Shown: positions 12,474 through 30,245 of the stretch, one piece after another | Layout: every line of letters starts with the position of its first letter | Position numbering within the stretch: position 1 is the stretch's first letter | NCBI GenBank assembly: GCA_025677815.1 | Contig: JAIXMP010000021.1 | Coordinates: 558,001-622,000 of the forward strand | DNA length: 64,000 nucleotides | Source: Phascolomyces articulosus | Lineage: Eukaryota > Mucoromycota > Mucoromycetes > Mucorales > Lichtheimiaceae | Reading direction: 5' to 3' | The notes under the pieces: model-generated | Database searches by the model: none | The model's input: the letters and a program-made list of their open reading frames with translations, nothing else | What the model was told of the DNA's origin: nothing | Position numbers and translations under genes: made by a program

Positions 12474-13206
12474 GTGCCATTCATAATTTTTAAATTATTC
12501 TTAACTCTCCTACTTCATCTCCTCCTCTTATTTTATACTATCATTTTCTCATTCTTAATGACTACTATTTCACTCTCTCCTCCACGAACACACTCACAAA
12601 AAAAACCTTCGCATTATTATTCTTCACTTTCAATATTCACTCACTCTAAATCTTTCACTCACTCACTCACTAACTCTCACTCACATTTTGTTTTGTAAAT
12701 CCACAATTTTCTTTTCTTCTTTTTTTCTCACCTATATATACTTATATATATCATATTATATACACGTTTTAAAATATCTGTAACAGTTTTAATATCATAA
12801 TTGTGGCGATGACGTATTTTTTTATACTATTTTTTTTCTTTAACATAAGCATCTTTTTTGTTATTGTTGTTACCATTTATATATGAACGAGGGGTTTATG
12901 TGTCAGTAATTCATCATCTATACTTAACGACATATATTGAATTGATTCTCAATGAAATATAAAACTATTTGATCATATTATATCTTTAAAAAGGTGTAAT
13001 ATAATTAGTTGGTATTATACTTTTTGCAACTCGCAACAAGATACACCATCGTTGATGTCTTTCTTATTATATATTACGTGCATGTACAAACTTTTTTTAA
13101 AAAAAAATCTTATAAAATTACTAGAACAACATCTAACCAGATTCGATCCTCCAATAACAGAGCATATATTTAATAGAATAACAAAAAAGAAGAAGCTCCA
13201 TCGCAA
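12474..13206. other. Convergent 3' flanks of the Kelch-kinase and nudC genes
   Basis: AT-rich with a pyrimidine-rich plus strand (CTCACTCACTC runs near 12640-12680) and TATATA stretches. It lies between two stop codons on opposite strands and shows no coding-like frame. Confidence 0.55.
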
Positions 13207-14288
13207 TTATTGATCAAATTTTACATTGCTGAACTGTAACCATGGTGATATATATATAAAAAAATAGGCATCAGCATATGTAGAGGATCAATCCAAATCA
13301 ATTTCCTTAAAAAAAATAGAAAGCCTAAACTTACATCCATTTCCGGGTGTTGTTGTTTGAATGATTCAAATACTTGTTGTTTTCGAAGTGTATCACTATC
13401 TGGTTTATTCATTGCCTTTTGACGTTGATCAAACTATAAATATTATCATTCCCCAAAAAGGAATTAGATATGTTACATCATAGTCATATTTTTTTATAGT
13501 TTTTTATAGTTTTTTATAGTTTTTTTTTTTTTACCATCATTTTCTCCACCATAGCACGCGTTTCACCATCCAGATCATCCAATTTTGAGTTTTCAGGTTG
13601 AATCTTTTTAGTATCAATTTTGGGTGCAGTAGTAACAACATTCTCCCACCAAGTCATTTGATTACTCTTTTCCAAATGGACAAGGACTTCTTGTTGATTA
13701 TCTAATAAAATGGATTGGATGTTAGTTTTCTTTTTTCCTCCTTCCTTTCATCAATGATTTTCTATACTAGTATATGCGTTCGATTATTTACCAATGGTCC
13801 AGGTACTATCATCCACTTTGATATCTTTACATAATTCTCCCTATTATAAATTATAGATACAAATAGGAATTGGGTTGATTCAATGTCTCTTTGTCTACGT
13901 TCAAACAATTCTCTCATTTCTAGAACAAAAAAAGAAAAAAACACTGAGTGCAATATACCTCAATGAGAGCAGGTTGACCCTTCAGAGCCACTTTGATATG
14001 TTTCTTTTTTAATTCCACTTGAAGATCACGTCCACGTGTCCCTTTTGGCACTGGGATGGTCACATCGACATCTTGTAATGTTTGTCGCCACCTAAAGAAA
14101 TAAAAATGTCATTATATGTTGCGTGTGATTTTGAATTGAACTCTCATTAATTTCATAACAAAGAGACAAACAATTTACATGTACGGTAATTGTCCTTGTT
14201 CTTCTTCTTCGCGTGCTTTTTGTGTTTTATCATACACCTCACGTTCTTCAGGTGTCATATCTTCATATTTCTTTTCACTAGACGACAT
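13207..14288 (-). CDS. nudC: NudC nuclear-distribution protein (CS-domain Hsp90 co-chaperone)
   Basis: Exons on the minus strand: 14288-14179, 14091-13959, 13840-13792, 13701-13535, 13433-13335, 13233-13207; 194 residues. NudC acts with dynein/LIS1 in nuclear migration and as an Hsp90-linked chaperone. The protein opens with an acidic, helical [15 protein letters not shown], then a CS domain with [20 protein letters not shown] (about residues 38-57), [19 protein letters not shown] and NQMTWWE. The C-terminal NudC signature follows: [28 protein letters not shown] and QQHPEMDFS. The N-terminal coiled-coil region of animal NudC (about 330 residues) is absent, as in other fungal NUDC proteins. 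The last coding exon is only 27 nt. Confidence 0.95.
13491..13520. repeat. Three tandem copies of a 10-bp unit in a nudC intron
   Basis: TTTTTATAGT is repeated three times head to tail inside the intron between nudC coding exons 4 and 5, followed by a T run. On the nudC strand this sits early in the intron. Probably replication slippage. Confidence 0.9.
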
Positions 14289-14688
14289 TTTCTTTTTAAA
14301 AAAAAGGAGGAGAAAGAGTGTAATAACTCAACTGGAAAAGTGCAGGATTTCGTATTTTTTATAATTATTTTGAAATCAAATTCGGAAAGTGAAATGTGTT
14401 TACTATATATTGCTATTGTTGTTGTGCTGGTGTATACAAAGTGAAAGTGGGAAAAAAAGGGATGTGTATATAGTTACGAAATGGGGGAGGGGAAGAAGGG
14501 GTAAACTAAAGTGCAAATTGGGGTGTTTGTATATTATAACTTGTGTAAAATAATTGAAGGATTTGTTTGTTTGTGTTTGATTGGTTGATATAGACTGAGA
14601 GTGTGAGTGTTGTGATTGATGGTGTATGTATAAAATATGTGTTGTGTCGTGTGTGTATATAAAGAGTGGTTTATAAAAAATCGTAGGA
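14289..14688. other. nudC upstream region / UFD4 3' flank
   Basis: The 400 nt separate the nudC start from the stop of the HECT ligase, both on the minus strand. The plus strand is G-rich around 14450-14510 (runs of GGGGGAGGGG), so the transcribed strand upstream of nudC is C-rich, as expected for a fungal promoter tract. No gene seen. Confidence 0.5.
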
Positions 14689-17600
14689 TTATGAGAGTAA
14701 AAAGCTATTCTTGCCTTCCTTCATCGATGTTAACAATCTAACGTGCATCTTATCTTTACTCGAGTAATCTGGCATCTTGAGATAATTGGCACATGTCATG
14801 ACGGATGGTAGATAATCATCTGGTGTAAGAGGTGCTTCTGAAGTCTTACATACAACTGTAAATACGGGTCGCATTGCTTTCCATCCTATAATTATCATAA
14901 TTACATAGTGAATTAATCACTTACTGTATAATATATGTAATAAAAAAAGTAGTCATTTTTAGCTGTTCACTTACCACCAATAGGTAATCTTGGGCTACCA
15001 GTGGTGAATTGTAAGAACTCACGTCGTTCTTGATCATTCATTTCAGATAAGATACTTAATAAGTTCTTGAAGGATGGACTGTCCATTGTAAATCCATGAT
15101 CAGCCTTGATTGCATCAGCCAAAGCTATTATAGATTAAAAAAATGGTACAGTCAATGTTTCTGGATTTCTTATTGTATGTGTTAGATGATAATTAGTTAT
15201 ATAAATAAAATAAACACTTACTGGCATAAGACCAATCTTCAGTTGATGACCCAAACAGTGAAACCAATTCGGCATAGGTCAACACCTTAAGATCATCAAT
15301 AGCAAAGAGCTGATCAAAACCTTGACGGAATGCTTCGAATTGGTTAGAAACACCAGAACCAGCAACCTTATCTTCCAATAATTCAATAAATTCTTCAACA
15401 TTTTGAATCGTTACTGGAATTTCAGCTCCATCAGCCTATGTATTAAATAAGATTATTCAGTTAAATATATGAAGAAAAGAATATAATGAGAATATTCAAT
15501 GTACCTTTAATTCTATAGATGGATTTCCTGGAAGAGTAAAGTCAAGGCATAAATCATCTATTCGACTATCTTGTACTTGAATATGGTTGACAGCTTCCTT
15601 CTTTTGCTCATCAGACTAAATAAAAAAAAGTTAAATTACTATCTATTTGTTGTAATCTGGAATATATTTTTATCAAGAGATTTCAGTATTACTTACCAAT
15701 GAGGTATCGGCATAAATCGAACGTTTTTGCTGAGCGAATGCTTCAAGATTTTCAATAGATTTACCAAGGACTGGATCAATTTCCTAAATAAAAGATATAT
15801 ATAGCATTGTTTAAGAAAAGGAACAAAAGAGGCAGAGAGGGATAAAGTTAAAAAAAAAAGAAAACTTACAGCAATTAAAGCTTTCGTAGGTACTTCTTTT
15901 CCTAAAGCAACCTTGAAAAACGCCTCACTGAATGGGAAATCAATGATACGGAAATCGAGCATAGCCTTGGCAATAAATTGACCCAATGTCTTGAACAAAT
16001 TGATAACCTTGGTACTACTGGATTCACTGAATCGATCCAATGGTTTTGGGAACAATCCTTGTTTGGTCACGACATACTCGCCTTCTTTTTCGTCATCATC
16101 ACGCCACATATTCAATGATTTTTTGCAAAATTCGCGGGATGTGGCAGCATAGAATTCAAGGGTAGGACCCAAACCAGTACCTTCTTCGCCTGTGTATTCA
16201 ATTTCCAAAACCGATTGAGCACTGCCAAACAAATCCAAGATTTTGATGGCAGATTCCAGCATTTGTGATCGAACAATTCGTACTTTTTGTCGTTCCATAC
16301 GTCCCAAGACAGGTTGTTGTTGCTGTTGATGATCATCCCGTTGACCATTGTTACGCATCTGAAGACTTTGCCAACGAGCGATCAATCGAGAATAACCAAA
16401 CGAAGTACATTGAATAAACAAGTAACGGGATTCAAATGGGAACAAGTAAGGTGCTTCTTGCATTAACCAATAGGTCCAACGAGGAAGACACGAGCTGGCA
16501 ACAATCAAGGGTTCTTCTAATTGTCGGTTCATTTTCGCTGTCAGTTTTCGGTTCACAAAGTCTTGTGCAGGGATTGTCGTTTCAGATTCATCCAAAGATC
16601 GTACCAAGGAGGCAATCATTTTGAGAAGATCAAAGGCATGGGTACATACAGCATCGTCGGACAAGTTGGATGGACGCTCTGTTGTTTGCAACTGTTGGGT
16701 TGTTTGTTCACTTTCATTGTTTTCTAATTGTTGTTGTTTTCGTCGCTCTTCTTCTTTGGGGACCCATACACGTTCGAATGTGACTGGATAAGACATGATC
16801 CAAATGTTACGGATACTAGATGGTGTTGATGATGATCGATTACCACTGGCATTGGTATTATTATTGCCGCTATTATTGTTGCTGTTGTTGTTTACTTCGT
16901 ATTGATGTACAGCACCATATACAGTTGTATTGTTTGCAACTAACGTGTCTTTGAGATAGAAGCGAATCACCCATTTACCCCCTGGTTTGGAAGAAGAAGG
17001 TTCTTCATCATCGTCTGTTTCCATAGGATCTTCTATATCAGCTTCATCCTGTATAAACCAAGAATGATAAAATAAAGAGTTATTATCATTTTTTTTTATC
17101 CATAATACCAACAATTAATAAAGATAGTATCCTATTTTTACCTGTTCAGAAGCATGTTCTTCATTGTCCTGATCCTCATTTACATCTTCAGTGGGGGGCG
17201 ATTCCTTGTCATTATCTGCTGAAGCTGTTTCAGGTGCATTCGATGATTCACCAGTTGTCGTTGTAGTTGTGACCGATGAAGGTGAAGAAGATGATGATGA
17301 ACTGGTCGATTTCTTGGTAGCTGATCGTTTCGTAGATTTCTTCTTTGCTGCAAGTGTAGCAGCAGCAATACGAGTCAAAAGATACTCTTCCAACACCTTG
17401 AAAGTTGCCACTGCATGTGTAGATACCATCAAATGTTGATATTCTGCTGGGATATCTTCACCACGACCTGTCAAACGCAAACGAAGTTGTTTGGCGAGCA
17501 TACTTGTTGGATTACGGAAATTATCACCCAAAGAAGATGATTCCAAAGGAGTTACTACCTCAAATGGTTCGAAACGACTAACAATTTCTTGCAAACGCAT

Positions 17601-20600
17601 CACAAGTACACGGATTGGATTAATACTACCAGCGCCATGGCCATTATTGTTATTACTTTGGGGGAAATCCGTTTGTAACAACAAGGATTTAAATGTCTTT
17701 TGTCGATCTTTTAATTCACCCACAAATTTATATCCATCTTGCTTCCGTTCAACTGTTAAATAAGCCAAGAGAGCATCCATCAAACCGGAATTCATCAATT
17801 CGAAGCTACTGACGCCCATGGTGGAACTTTGTAAATATTCAACAAGACATTCCAATGCTTGTTCTGCGCAAGGGTCTTTGGGCGATCCATTCAAATCTTG
17901 AGCAAATTTCTGAATTTCTTCAAGCGCTCGACTGGGCTTTTGAATATCTTCAAGATCTTGTATTTGACATTCACGCAGCAAGTTTTGTGCTAATCGAATA
18001 ACGTAGCGGCGCGTAGATCCACGACCGATACCTTTTTCTGCTTCAGAAGCTGAAGATGAAACATGGCTCGACACAAATCGACTACGAAGTAATGCATGTA
18101 ATTCACTACGATCCAACACTCGTTTTCTTGAAAGACGTTCTTTATCAGTAGAACTGGTCGTTGTTGTTCCTGTGGTTACCGTACTACTACCACTACCCTG
18201 CTGTTGATATTTTTTGGATTGTGTAGTTGGAGTTAAATCATCGGATGATCTTGATGCTTTGTTGACATCCTTTTGCTGTTTTTGTTGATCAACGTCTTTA
18301 TCCTCCTCTTCATCGTCATCCCCACTGTTTGTTTCACTGGCATGATTTCGAATGGCCTCTTGCATACTACGTAAAATTTCTAAAGGTGTAGCAACATCTG
18401 ATAATTCTTTGGATGGTTCACCCGAACTTTCACCGCCTGTTGAATCTTTCTTTGTTGTTGAAGTAATATCCTTAGCATCATCTGTTTGTGATTCATCAGA
18501 ATAAGAGGTATTGGCAAGGGTTTCCACTTCATGTTGTACACCTTCACGTTCAAACAAGAAACGGTACACATCTGGTAGCTTTTTGAGTAACAATTCCACT
18601 TCGAATAATGCATCAATAATAAGTGTTGCATGTTCTTGTTGCGCAAGAATACCAGCAAGGAAACTGGAAAGGGGCATGTCGCGCAACACATGTTGAAGGG
18701 TTTCGGCATTCGAAAAATGGGTCATCTTGACAAATAAATGAGAAACTAGTTGTCGAATACGCAAGTTGACAGTGGATGTGTAGATCTCTAAAAGGACTGG
18801 GAATAACAAGGTGTCAATGCGTTTGAGTAGGGCTGGGTTTTTTTCTAAGAACTCAACACGCGGATCTGTGGTGGCCGATTTAGAAGTCTTCTCCTTAAGT
18901 ATCGGAAGTTCTTCCGAATTGGCGTTGGCTGCTGCTGATCGTGTTCGAGTAGATATTGGGTCATTATTTCTAAATCGTTTTGAACTAAACATATCATCTA
19001 ATAACAAATAATAAAAATAATTAAGGAGAATCAGCTATTTGTTGATCTCTCCTTCTCCCCTTTCGCGTTTTTTTTACCTCTTGGTAAGGATGGGAGTACA
19101 TCCACAAAGATTCGCAGGATAGCATAAATCGAGTCACGCCACTTGTTATCCACAGATACATGCGTCAAAGCCGAAATGTTTTCATCAGGTTTAGGTGCAC
19201 CCGTCAATACTTGATATAAACTATCTACAACATTCAATTTAAGTAGTTCCAAACCAAGTTTCGGAGAACCTTTCGCTACAACGCGGAATGTACGGAGTAT
19301 ATCGGTAAAAGTGGATGGGCGTACGACATTAGTGTGTCCAGGAACGGGTATGAGCGCCATCATCTTCTCCAAGAGTTCAACCGACACTGCCTTTTCAAGA
19401 TTTTCACTGTTGCCACGATAGTTTTCAACCAACCTGACCCAACATAAACATGATAATTCAACGACAGTACGATCAGGATAAGAGACCGTGTTTAAGAGAG
19501 TAGGCATGATTTCCATCACTTGTGAAAACGATTCATTGTCAACACCTCGCATACAGTTGGCTGCAGTACGTAAAGCTGTACGTTGAGAATGAATACTGAA
19601 AAAATCAAAATACATGAGTGCAGCCCCAAGACCTCCCTCATGTACAACTGCACGTGGAAGATGGCTTGCAACTTTTTCTAATGCCTATATTAAATTGGGT
19701 GAAAGAATGAATTATAGAACTCTATTACTATACTGAAAAAAAAACGACACTAATTTTTCCATGGTTTTTTTTTTCTAAAGAAAAAAAAGAAAAAGATACA
19801 TACACAAAGTGCTTGCTCTGCCAAATCAATATATTCAATGGATTTTAATTTTTGACAGAGAACACCAATCGCTCCGTGGTGTACCACACTTGTGACAGCT
19901 GTTGGTAAAGCATCAAGTAAATTGGATATGCAGCGACATGCAAGTAATGTCAATTCAGGGTTTCCTCCACCAAGACCTTCACTCATTGCCAGGGCAACCA
20001 TTATATCATCATCCATGTCAAGGCCACCCAACATATCGCTAGGTCCCTTCATAATACGAACAAGTTCCTTGACAAAGCTATCGCTTGCAAAATAACCAGC
20101 CAAGTTATCTTCACTACTTACAGACAAGATTTCTGCAAGTTCTTGGAGTGCAACCAATTGCATTGTTGGATCATCATTTTTAAGACTTTGTAAAATAGAA
20201 CGCAATCGACTACTCATATCAGACATCATGCCGCCAAAAGCACTTTGCATATGTAATCCCAAATTACGTCGCACTCTATCGAGTTCTTCTTCTTCATCAT
20301 CATCTTCGTCATCATCCATATCTTCAAGCATTTCATCACCATCTCTTTCCTCGTCATCTTCGTCATCATCATCATCATCATCATCGTCGTCGTCGTCGTC
20401 ATCATCGTCGTCTCCATCCTCTTCTCCTTCACAATGTTCTACTTCATTATCCCAACCATCATCATGCTCAATTTCTTCGGGTGGTTCATCATCAAATGTA
20501 ACATGTCCAGTCTCGTGGTCGTTGCCATCATTGTCGTCCATTTGCGTATTATTATCTTCAAAATATTCGAAATATGAAACGGGTGTGTTGTTTTTCATGT

Positions 20601-21548
20601 TGTTTTTCTCCATATCTGATTCTATTTCATGTGATTCAAGTTCTTCAGGATCAGGTTGTTTCTTGGCTCTTTTACCACGTTTTGTTGTTGTTGTTGTTGT
20701 TTCTCTATAAAAAAAAATATATGTATCCAAAACCATCTCCCATAATTGATTAATATCATGAAAAAAAATCATGTGAGGATATCAGCTCTATTATTAAAAT
20801 TTTAACTACCTAGTAGTAGGCGGTTTATCGGTTGTTGTATCAGGTTTTACGGCCTTTGCTTTGCCTTTTTTACTTGATTTGTCATCAGTGATCGATTTCT
20901 TATTTTTAGATGTCGATGATTGGTTTTTCGTTTTTCCTGATGTTGTCAAAGAGGAGGAGGATGGCGACGTTTTCATTTTTTGACTAGTGGTATTCCCAGA
21001 TTCAATTACTGATTCATTCTCCATTTTTCTAGTTGTTCGTTGTCGTCGAGGTCGTTTATTGGATAATGAAGAGGAAGAAGGTCCAGGTTCCGTTTGTTGT
21101 TGCTGGTGTTGTTGTTTTCGTTTCTGCGGAAGTCTTTTGCTAAAAAGGAAATAAGCAAAACATTCTTTTCACTTCTATTTTATATTTGAGTAAATAATAA
21201 ATCCCATTCTTATATGTCATACCTTTTATTACTACTGGTACTGGTACTTGAGATAGTGGTCGGTTGCTGCGGTTCTTGAACCGATGCAATAGACGACAAA
21301 GTCGATTGGTTCTTTACGCTACTTTTTCTAGTAGTTGAACTTGTTTTTGGCTTGTTTTTCTTATTTCTGAGAGAATACCGCTGAGTCGCGGAAGTGGAAG
21401 AAGAGGATGTAGCTACGGTAGAATCAGTGGTGGAAGAATGTAAAGAGGATCTGTTGTGACGTTGTTGTTGTTGATTGGGTAGAGTAGTTGAAGAACGTCG
21501 TCCAGTAGTACTGTTTGATCTTTTTAATTTCTTGGAGGGATGTTCCAT
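14689..21548 (-). CDS. UFD4: HECT E3 ubiquitin ligase, Ufd4/TRIP12 family
   Basis: Eleven coding exons on the minus strand (21548-21223, 21139-20810, 20704-19804, 19684-19078, 18997-17142, 17048-15870, 15783-15697, 15615-15505, 15435-15222, 15124-14975, 14885-14689); 1985 residues, close to human TRIP12 and longer than yeast Ufd4. The family adds ubiquitin to N-degron and ubiquitin-fusion substrates. The N-terminus is basic, Ser/Lys-rich and disordered, then a long Asp/Glu run. An armadillo-like region begins SRLRSILQSLKNDDPTMQLV and contains MYFDFFSIHSQRTALRTAAN, a TRIP12/Ufd4 hallmark. The HECT domain begins around EYTGEEGTGLGPTLEFYA; the thioester cysteine is Cys1952 in PSVMTCANYLKMPDY, 33 residues from the end. 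It is divergent with the deubiquitinase gene. Confidence 0.95.
20344..20415 (-). repeat. GAT/GAC trinucleotide run encoding an Asp tract in UFD4
   Basis: About 20 consecutive Asp codons (GAT and GAC, read on the minus strand) inside an acidic stretch of the ligase. Because the repeat is in-frame, changes in copy number would alter only the length of the acidic tract. The opposite strand reads as a Ser run, which is not a gene. Confidence 0.85.
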
Positions 21549-22751
21549 AAAAAATGAATGAGTAAAAGATAAGTTCCAATGATAACTTGAATAAAAAAAC
21601 GACCGTTTATATTATTCAAGAACCAAAAGAAGAAAAATAAAAAAGAATGACAATTGTATGTATAGGTGGTGTGTGTATGGTTTTTTTTGTATGGTTTTTT
21701 TTGTTGCTGTTGTGTTGATATTAGTATTAGCTTAAGAGGAGAAACGGTGGAAGGGAAAAAGAAAAAGCAGAAACAACGCTAAAAGAATACGGGAATCCAA
21801 TCTTTGGATGCATGGCATGGCAGCTGCTTTTAAAAATAGAATGGAAAGCTCATTTATTTTTTTTATCCGCTTATGCTAAGAGTCATTGCCAAATACAATG
21901 AATGACATGTTCTCTATGGAATCTCATTTCATGATTACTGTTCATATATTTATTTTTACAGGGGCTATGAATTCAGTTATTGGCAGAATTTGACAAGCTA
22001 CTGGTCTCGATTGATTGACAACGATCAGGGCAAGTAATGGAGGGAATGAAACCTGAAAACCGTAGGAGGCAGTCGACGAGAATAGTCATACCACCAAATC
22101 ATGTTTTTGCTGAGTATTATTACTAAACAAATAGTAAAAGTATATGATTCAAAAAAAAGTTTAATTAAGATGAGTCTTATACATGTTATATTATTGGATT
22201 TACAACAGATAATGAAAGGATGAGAGTAATATATTCTTCAAATTCGATCTTTATCTTTCAATAGTATTGAAGAGCATCACCATCTTGATACAAGAAGGTT
22301 TTATAGGATAATTCGATTCATTCAACATAACTTCTTCCAAAATTATAACAGATGAATGGATTAAAATTGATTTCTTAAGCTATGGTATACCATATATGAT
22401 CCTTGAAATGATTTATAACAGTATATATATGATAGTATACAAATGAGAAATAATACCACTATAATTCTCCTTGTTGATTTCATCATGTCAATATTGATTA
22501 ATATACGTAAATTGGTTAAATTATTCTCCTGCGCAGAGCTGGATTATTGGATTGATAGCATGGCTGTGTCTGTGTGTGTTCATATGATATCTATTTACAG
22601 CATTTGGTATTTTTTTTCCCTCCAACTAAATCAGCTACGCTACGCATACACGCATACTCCGCATCTTTTTTCTATAAACTTGCTCTTTTTTTTTTGTTGT
22701 AAAACACCTTTCTCTTCTCTTTTCTTTTCTTCTTCTGTTTGTTCCTGGCCA
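21549..22751. promoter_or_regulatory. Shared divergent upstream region of UFD4 and the deubiquitinase
   Basis: 1.2 kb separates the start codons of an E3 ligase (leftward) and a deubiquitinase (rightward). The right end has a pyrimidine-rich tract at about 22665-22745 just before the deubiquitinase ATG. The left end is G/T-rich on the plus strand (C/A-rich toward UFD4). Several in-frame ATGs precede 22752, but that stretch is hydrophobic and low in complexity and is more likely leader sequence. No specific factor site is claimed. Confidence 0.45.
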
Positions 22752-27916
<5,165 letters not shown>

Positions 27917-28216
27917 AAAATAATAACAAAAATATTAATAAGGATTTAGACCTATACCCTTTGCCCGATTTTCTATAGTTCACACAAACACACACAATGT
28001 ACTCTGCTTAATTTAGACATGCCTCCTTTTCATAATAAATGTAAAAAAAAATGGAATATTCATTTGAAAAAAAAATTGTAAAGTGGAATGGCTGTGATTT
28101 TTCTCTGTATATATATAGAAAAATTATAACAAGAGAAAAAGAAGAGGAAAAAAGGAAAACAAGAAGAACAGACTAAAATAAAATGGAACAAGAATGATAT
28201 GGATGGATGACTTTTT

Positions 28217-30245
28217 TTAAGCAGTGTCTCCTTCTTCACTACGCTTTTTAAGCACCAATGGTTCACCAGTGATACGCTTCCAAAGATCATGAACATCGTC
28301 ACAGACAGTTTCAAAGTGAGATGTGGCATCATAAGATTTGGAGATAAATACTTGGTCATTGGTACCATTTTCAATAGGCTCTTCCAATGGGCTAACAGAG
28401 ACGAACCTAGAGATAAGAAAAGGATGTTAGATTCCTACTGTCTCACAGAAGAGAAATATTCACCATTTTATAATAAAAATACATCATCTCCAGAAGTAAA
28501 AAAAAAAAAAAAGAAAAAAAAAGAAAAAAAAAACTTACTTTTCATGGATAGGGCCAAGAAGGCTAAGACCACTTTCAATTTCCTTTTCAGGAGCATCAGT
28601 TTCAACAATGGTAGAAACAATAGCAAGGAAGTAATCCTTGGCACAGACCATATGGGCACTGCTGACACAGGCAACGTAAACATCGTGCTTACGACCAATT
28701 TGGTTTTGAGGAATGACAATTTGAACAGAGTCAATACCTTCAGTGTTGGGAATAGGGTGCTTCAACAAACAGATGGCGCGGACAACAGAGCCAGTCTTGC
28801 GGACCTTTGAGGCAGCATAAGATGGGTCACAGATAACCTTCTTGGCACGGACAACTTCATCTCCAGACTTGACACCAGATACCTTACCACTGTCATCATA
28901 GATAAATTCAGTGACAGGCTTGTCCAACATATAAGTACCACCATAGACAGCGCTCAATCTTTATAATAAATATATATAAAGTAGAACCATTGTTAAATAT
29001 TAGCTTATTGCTCCTATTTCATTATATAAACTGATATATATAAAAAAAATCTCAATTACCTAGCGAAAGCTTGAGGGAGATCACCAAGACCGTACAAGGG
29101 ATAGATATAAGGAGACTTGCCATAGCGGAGAACAGATGCGGCATAAAGCTTAATCTTTTCAACAGTGTCACGGGCAGGCTCGTTAATGTAAGTGTCGTCA
29201 AGATGGAGAGCCATGGCATGACCTACAAGTATACACGTTTTAAAACATTTCATTAATACTCATTTTGATTATATATTGGCAAGAAGAAAAAAAATGTAAT
29301 ACATACCAATAAAGTCTTGAGTACCAGGATCCAAACCAAACTTCTTATATACAGCAGCCATGGAATCTTGGCTCACATTAACACCTAATAATTTATTTTT
29401 CCCACTGGTTATCAGTATTGTATTTCACACACACATATCATTTCTCATTCCCCCAAGAGAAAAGAACGATTCTGTGTCTCCTTTTTTTTACATACCTTGA
29501 TGTGTTGAGGGGTCTTCATCTCTAACATTTTGTACCCATTCAAGGAACTTCTTCATACGTCGCTTTTCAAAGATACCCATCAATGGAGAGCTCAAGGCTT
29601 CACGCTCGTTAGCAGGAACCTTGGCAATCTTACCACCACGGTAGACATAGGAACCAGAAATTTGCTTGAATTCAAGGTACTTTGTAACGTCAGTGTATGT
29701 CAAGAAACGAACAATTTCACCATTGGCCATCATGAACTTGGGAATAAGATCAACATTCCAGTCACGATCACGACCAAGTTCTTCTGGAGGTGATTGATCA
29801 GGACGGAACTTGCTGTAAAGCTATATAGAACAAAATATTAGCGAAAAAAAAAGATAAAGGGAAAAAACGTAATAATATTTGATGCAAGCCCAGACACGCA
29901 TACACACTACGACGCCCAACCGTTTTTTTTTCTCAATCCTTTTCACACGACCATCTTGTAACCTTTCAATGATAATTAAAATACTCACTTGGGTTAAGTT
30001 AAGTGATGCAGATTCACCACCATAGTAGTCGTTACGGTCCATGTGTAAAACCTTCTTGCCGTCAACAGAAAGCAAACCTGACAAGATACACTCGGTCAAA
30101 CCAGTGCCGAGAACAATGACATCATATTCTTCATCCTATAAAAAAATGGACAATAATTGAAAAAATGTTAACATGTCTTTGGACATTCCATGAAAAATAA
30201 TAACAATAAGCTTTCAGTATATGAATAAAAGAAAAACATTACCAT
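28217..30245 (-). CDS. GDI1: Rab GDP-dissociation inhibitor (RabGDI)
   Basis: Exons on the minus strand: 30245-30243, 30135-29989, 29820-29496, 29384-29307, 29222-29060, 28958-28539, 28406-28217; 441 residues, normal for the family. RabGDI extracts prenylated GDP-bound Rab proteins from membranes and keeps them soluble. Seen directly: [20 protein letters not shown] (FAD-fold-like N-terminus), [18 protein letters not shown], the Rab-binding platform region [42 protein letters not shown], the [20 protein letters not shown] motif and the C-terminal [10 protein letters not shown]. The start codon alone forms the first coding exon: ATG is followed at once by GTAATG, and the next exon begins GATGAAGAA, giving MDEEYDV as in other GDIs. 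A relatively long GC-rich-looking codon choice suggests high expression. Confidence 0.95.

Noticed and set aside
20228..20710. 160-codon Ser-rich open frame on the plus strand
   Set aside because: It is the mirror of the Asp/Glu tract of UFD4; GAT/GAC repeats read as TCA/TCG on the other strand.
22443..22751. In-frame N-terminal extension of the deubiquitinase with earlier ATGs
   Set aside because: The added residues are hydrophobic, Phe/Cys/Ser-rich and lie over a pyrimidine tract typical of a leader; MEHENQ at 22752 starts the acidic, family-like N-terminus.
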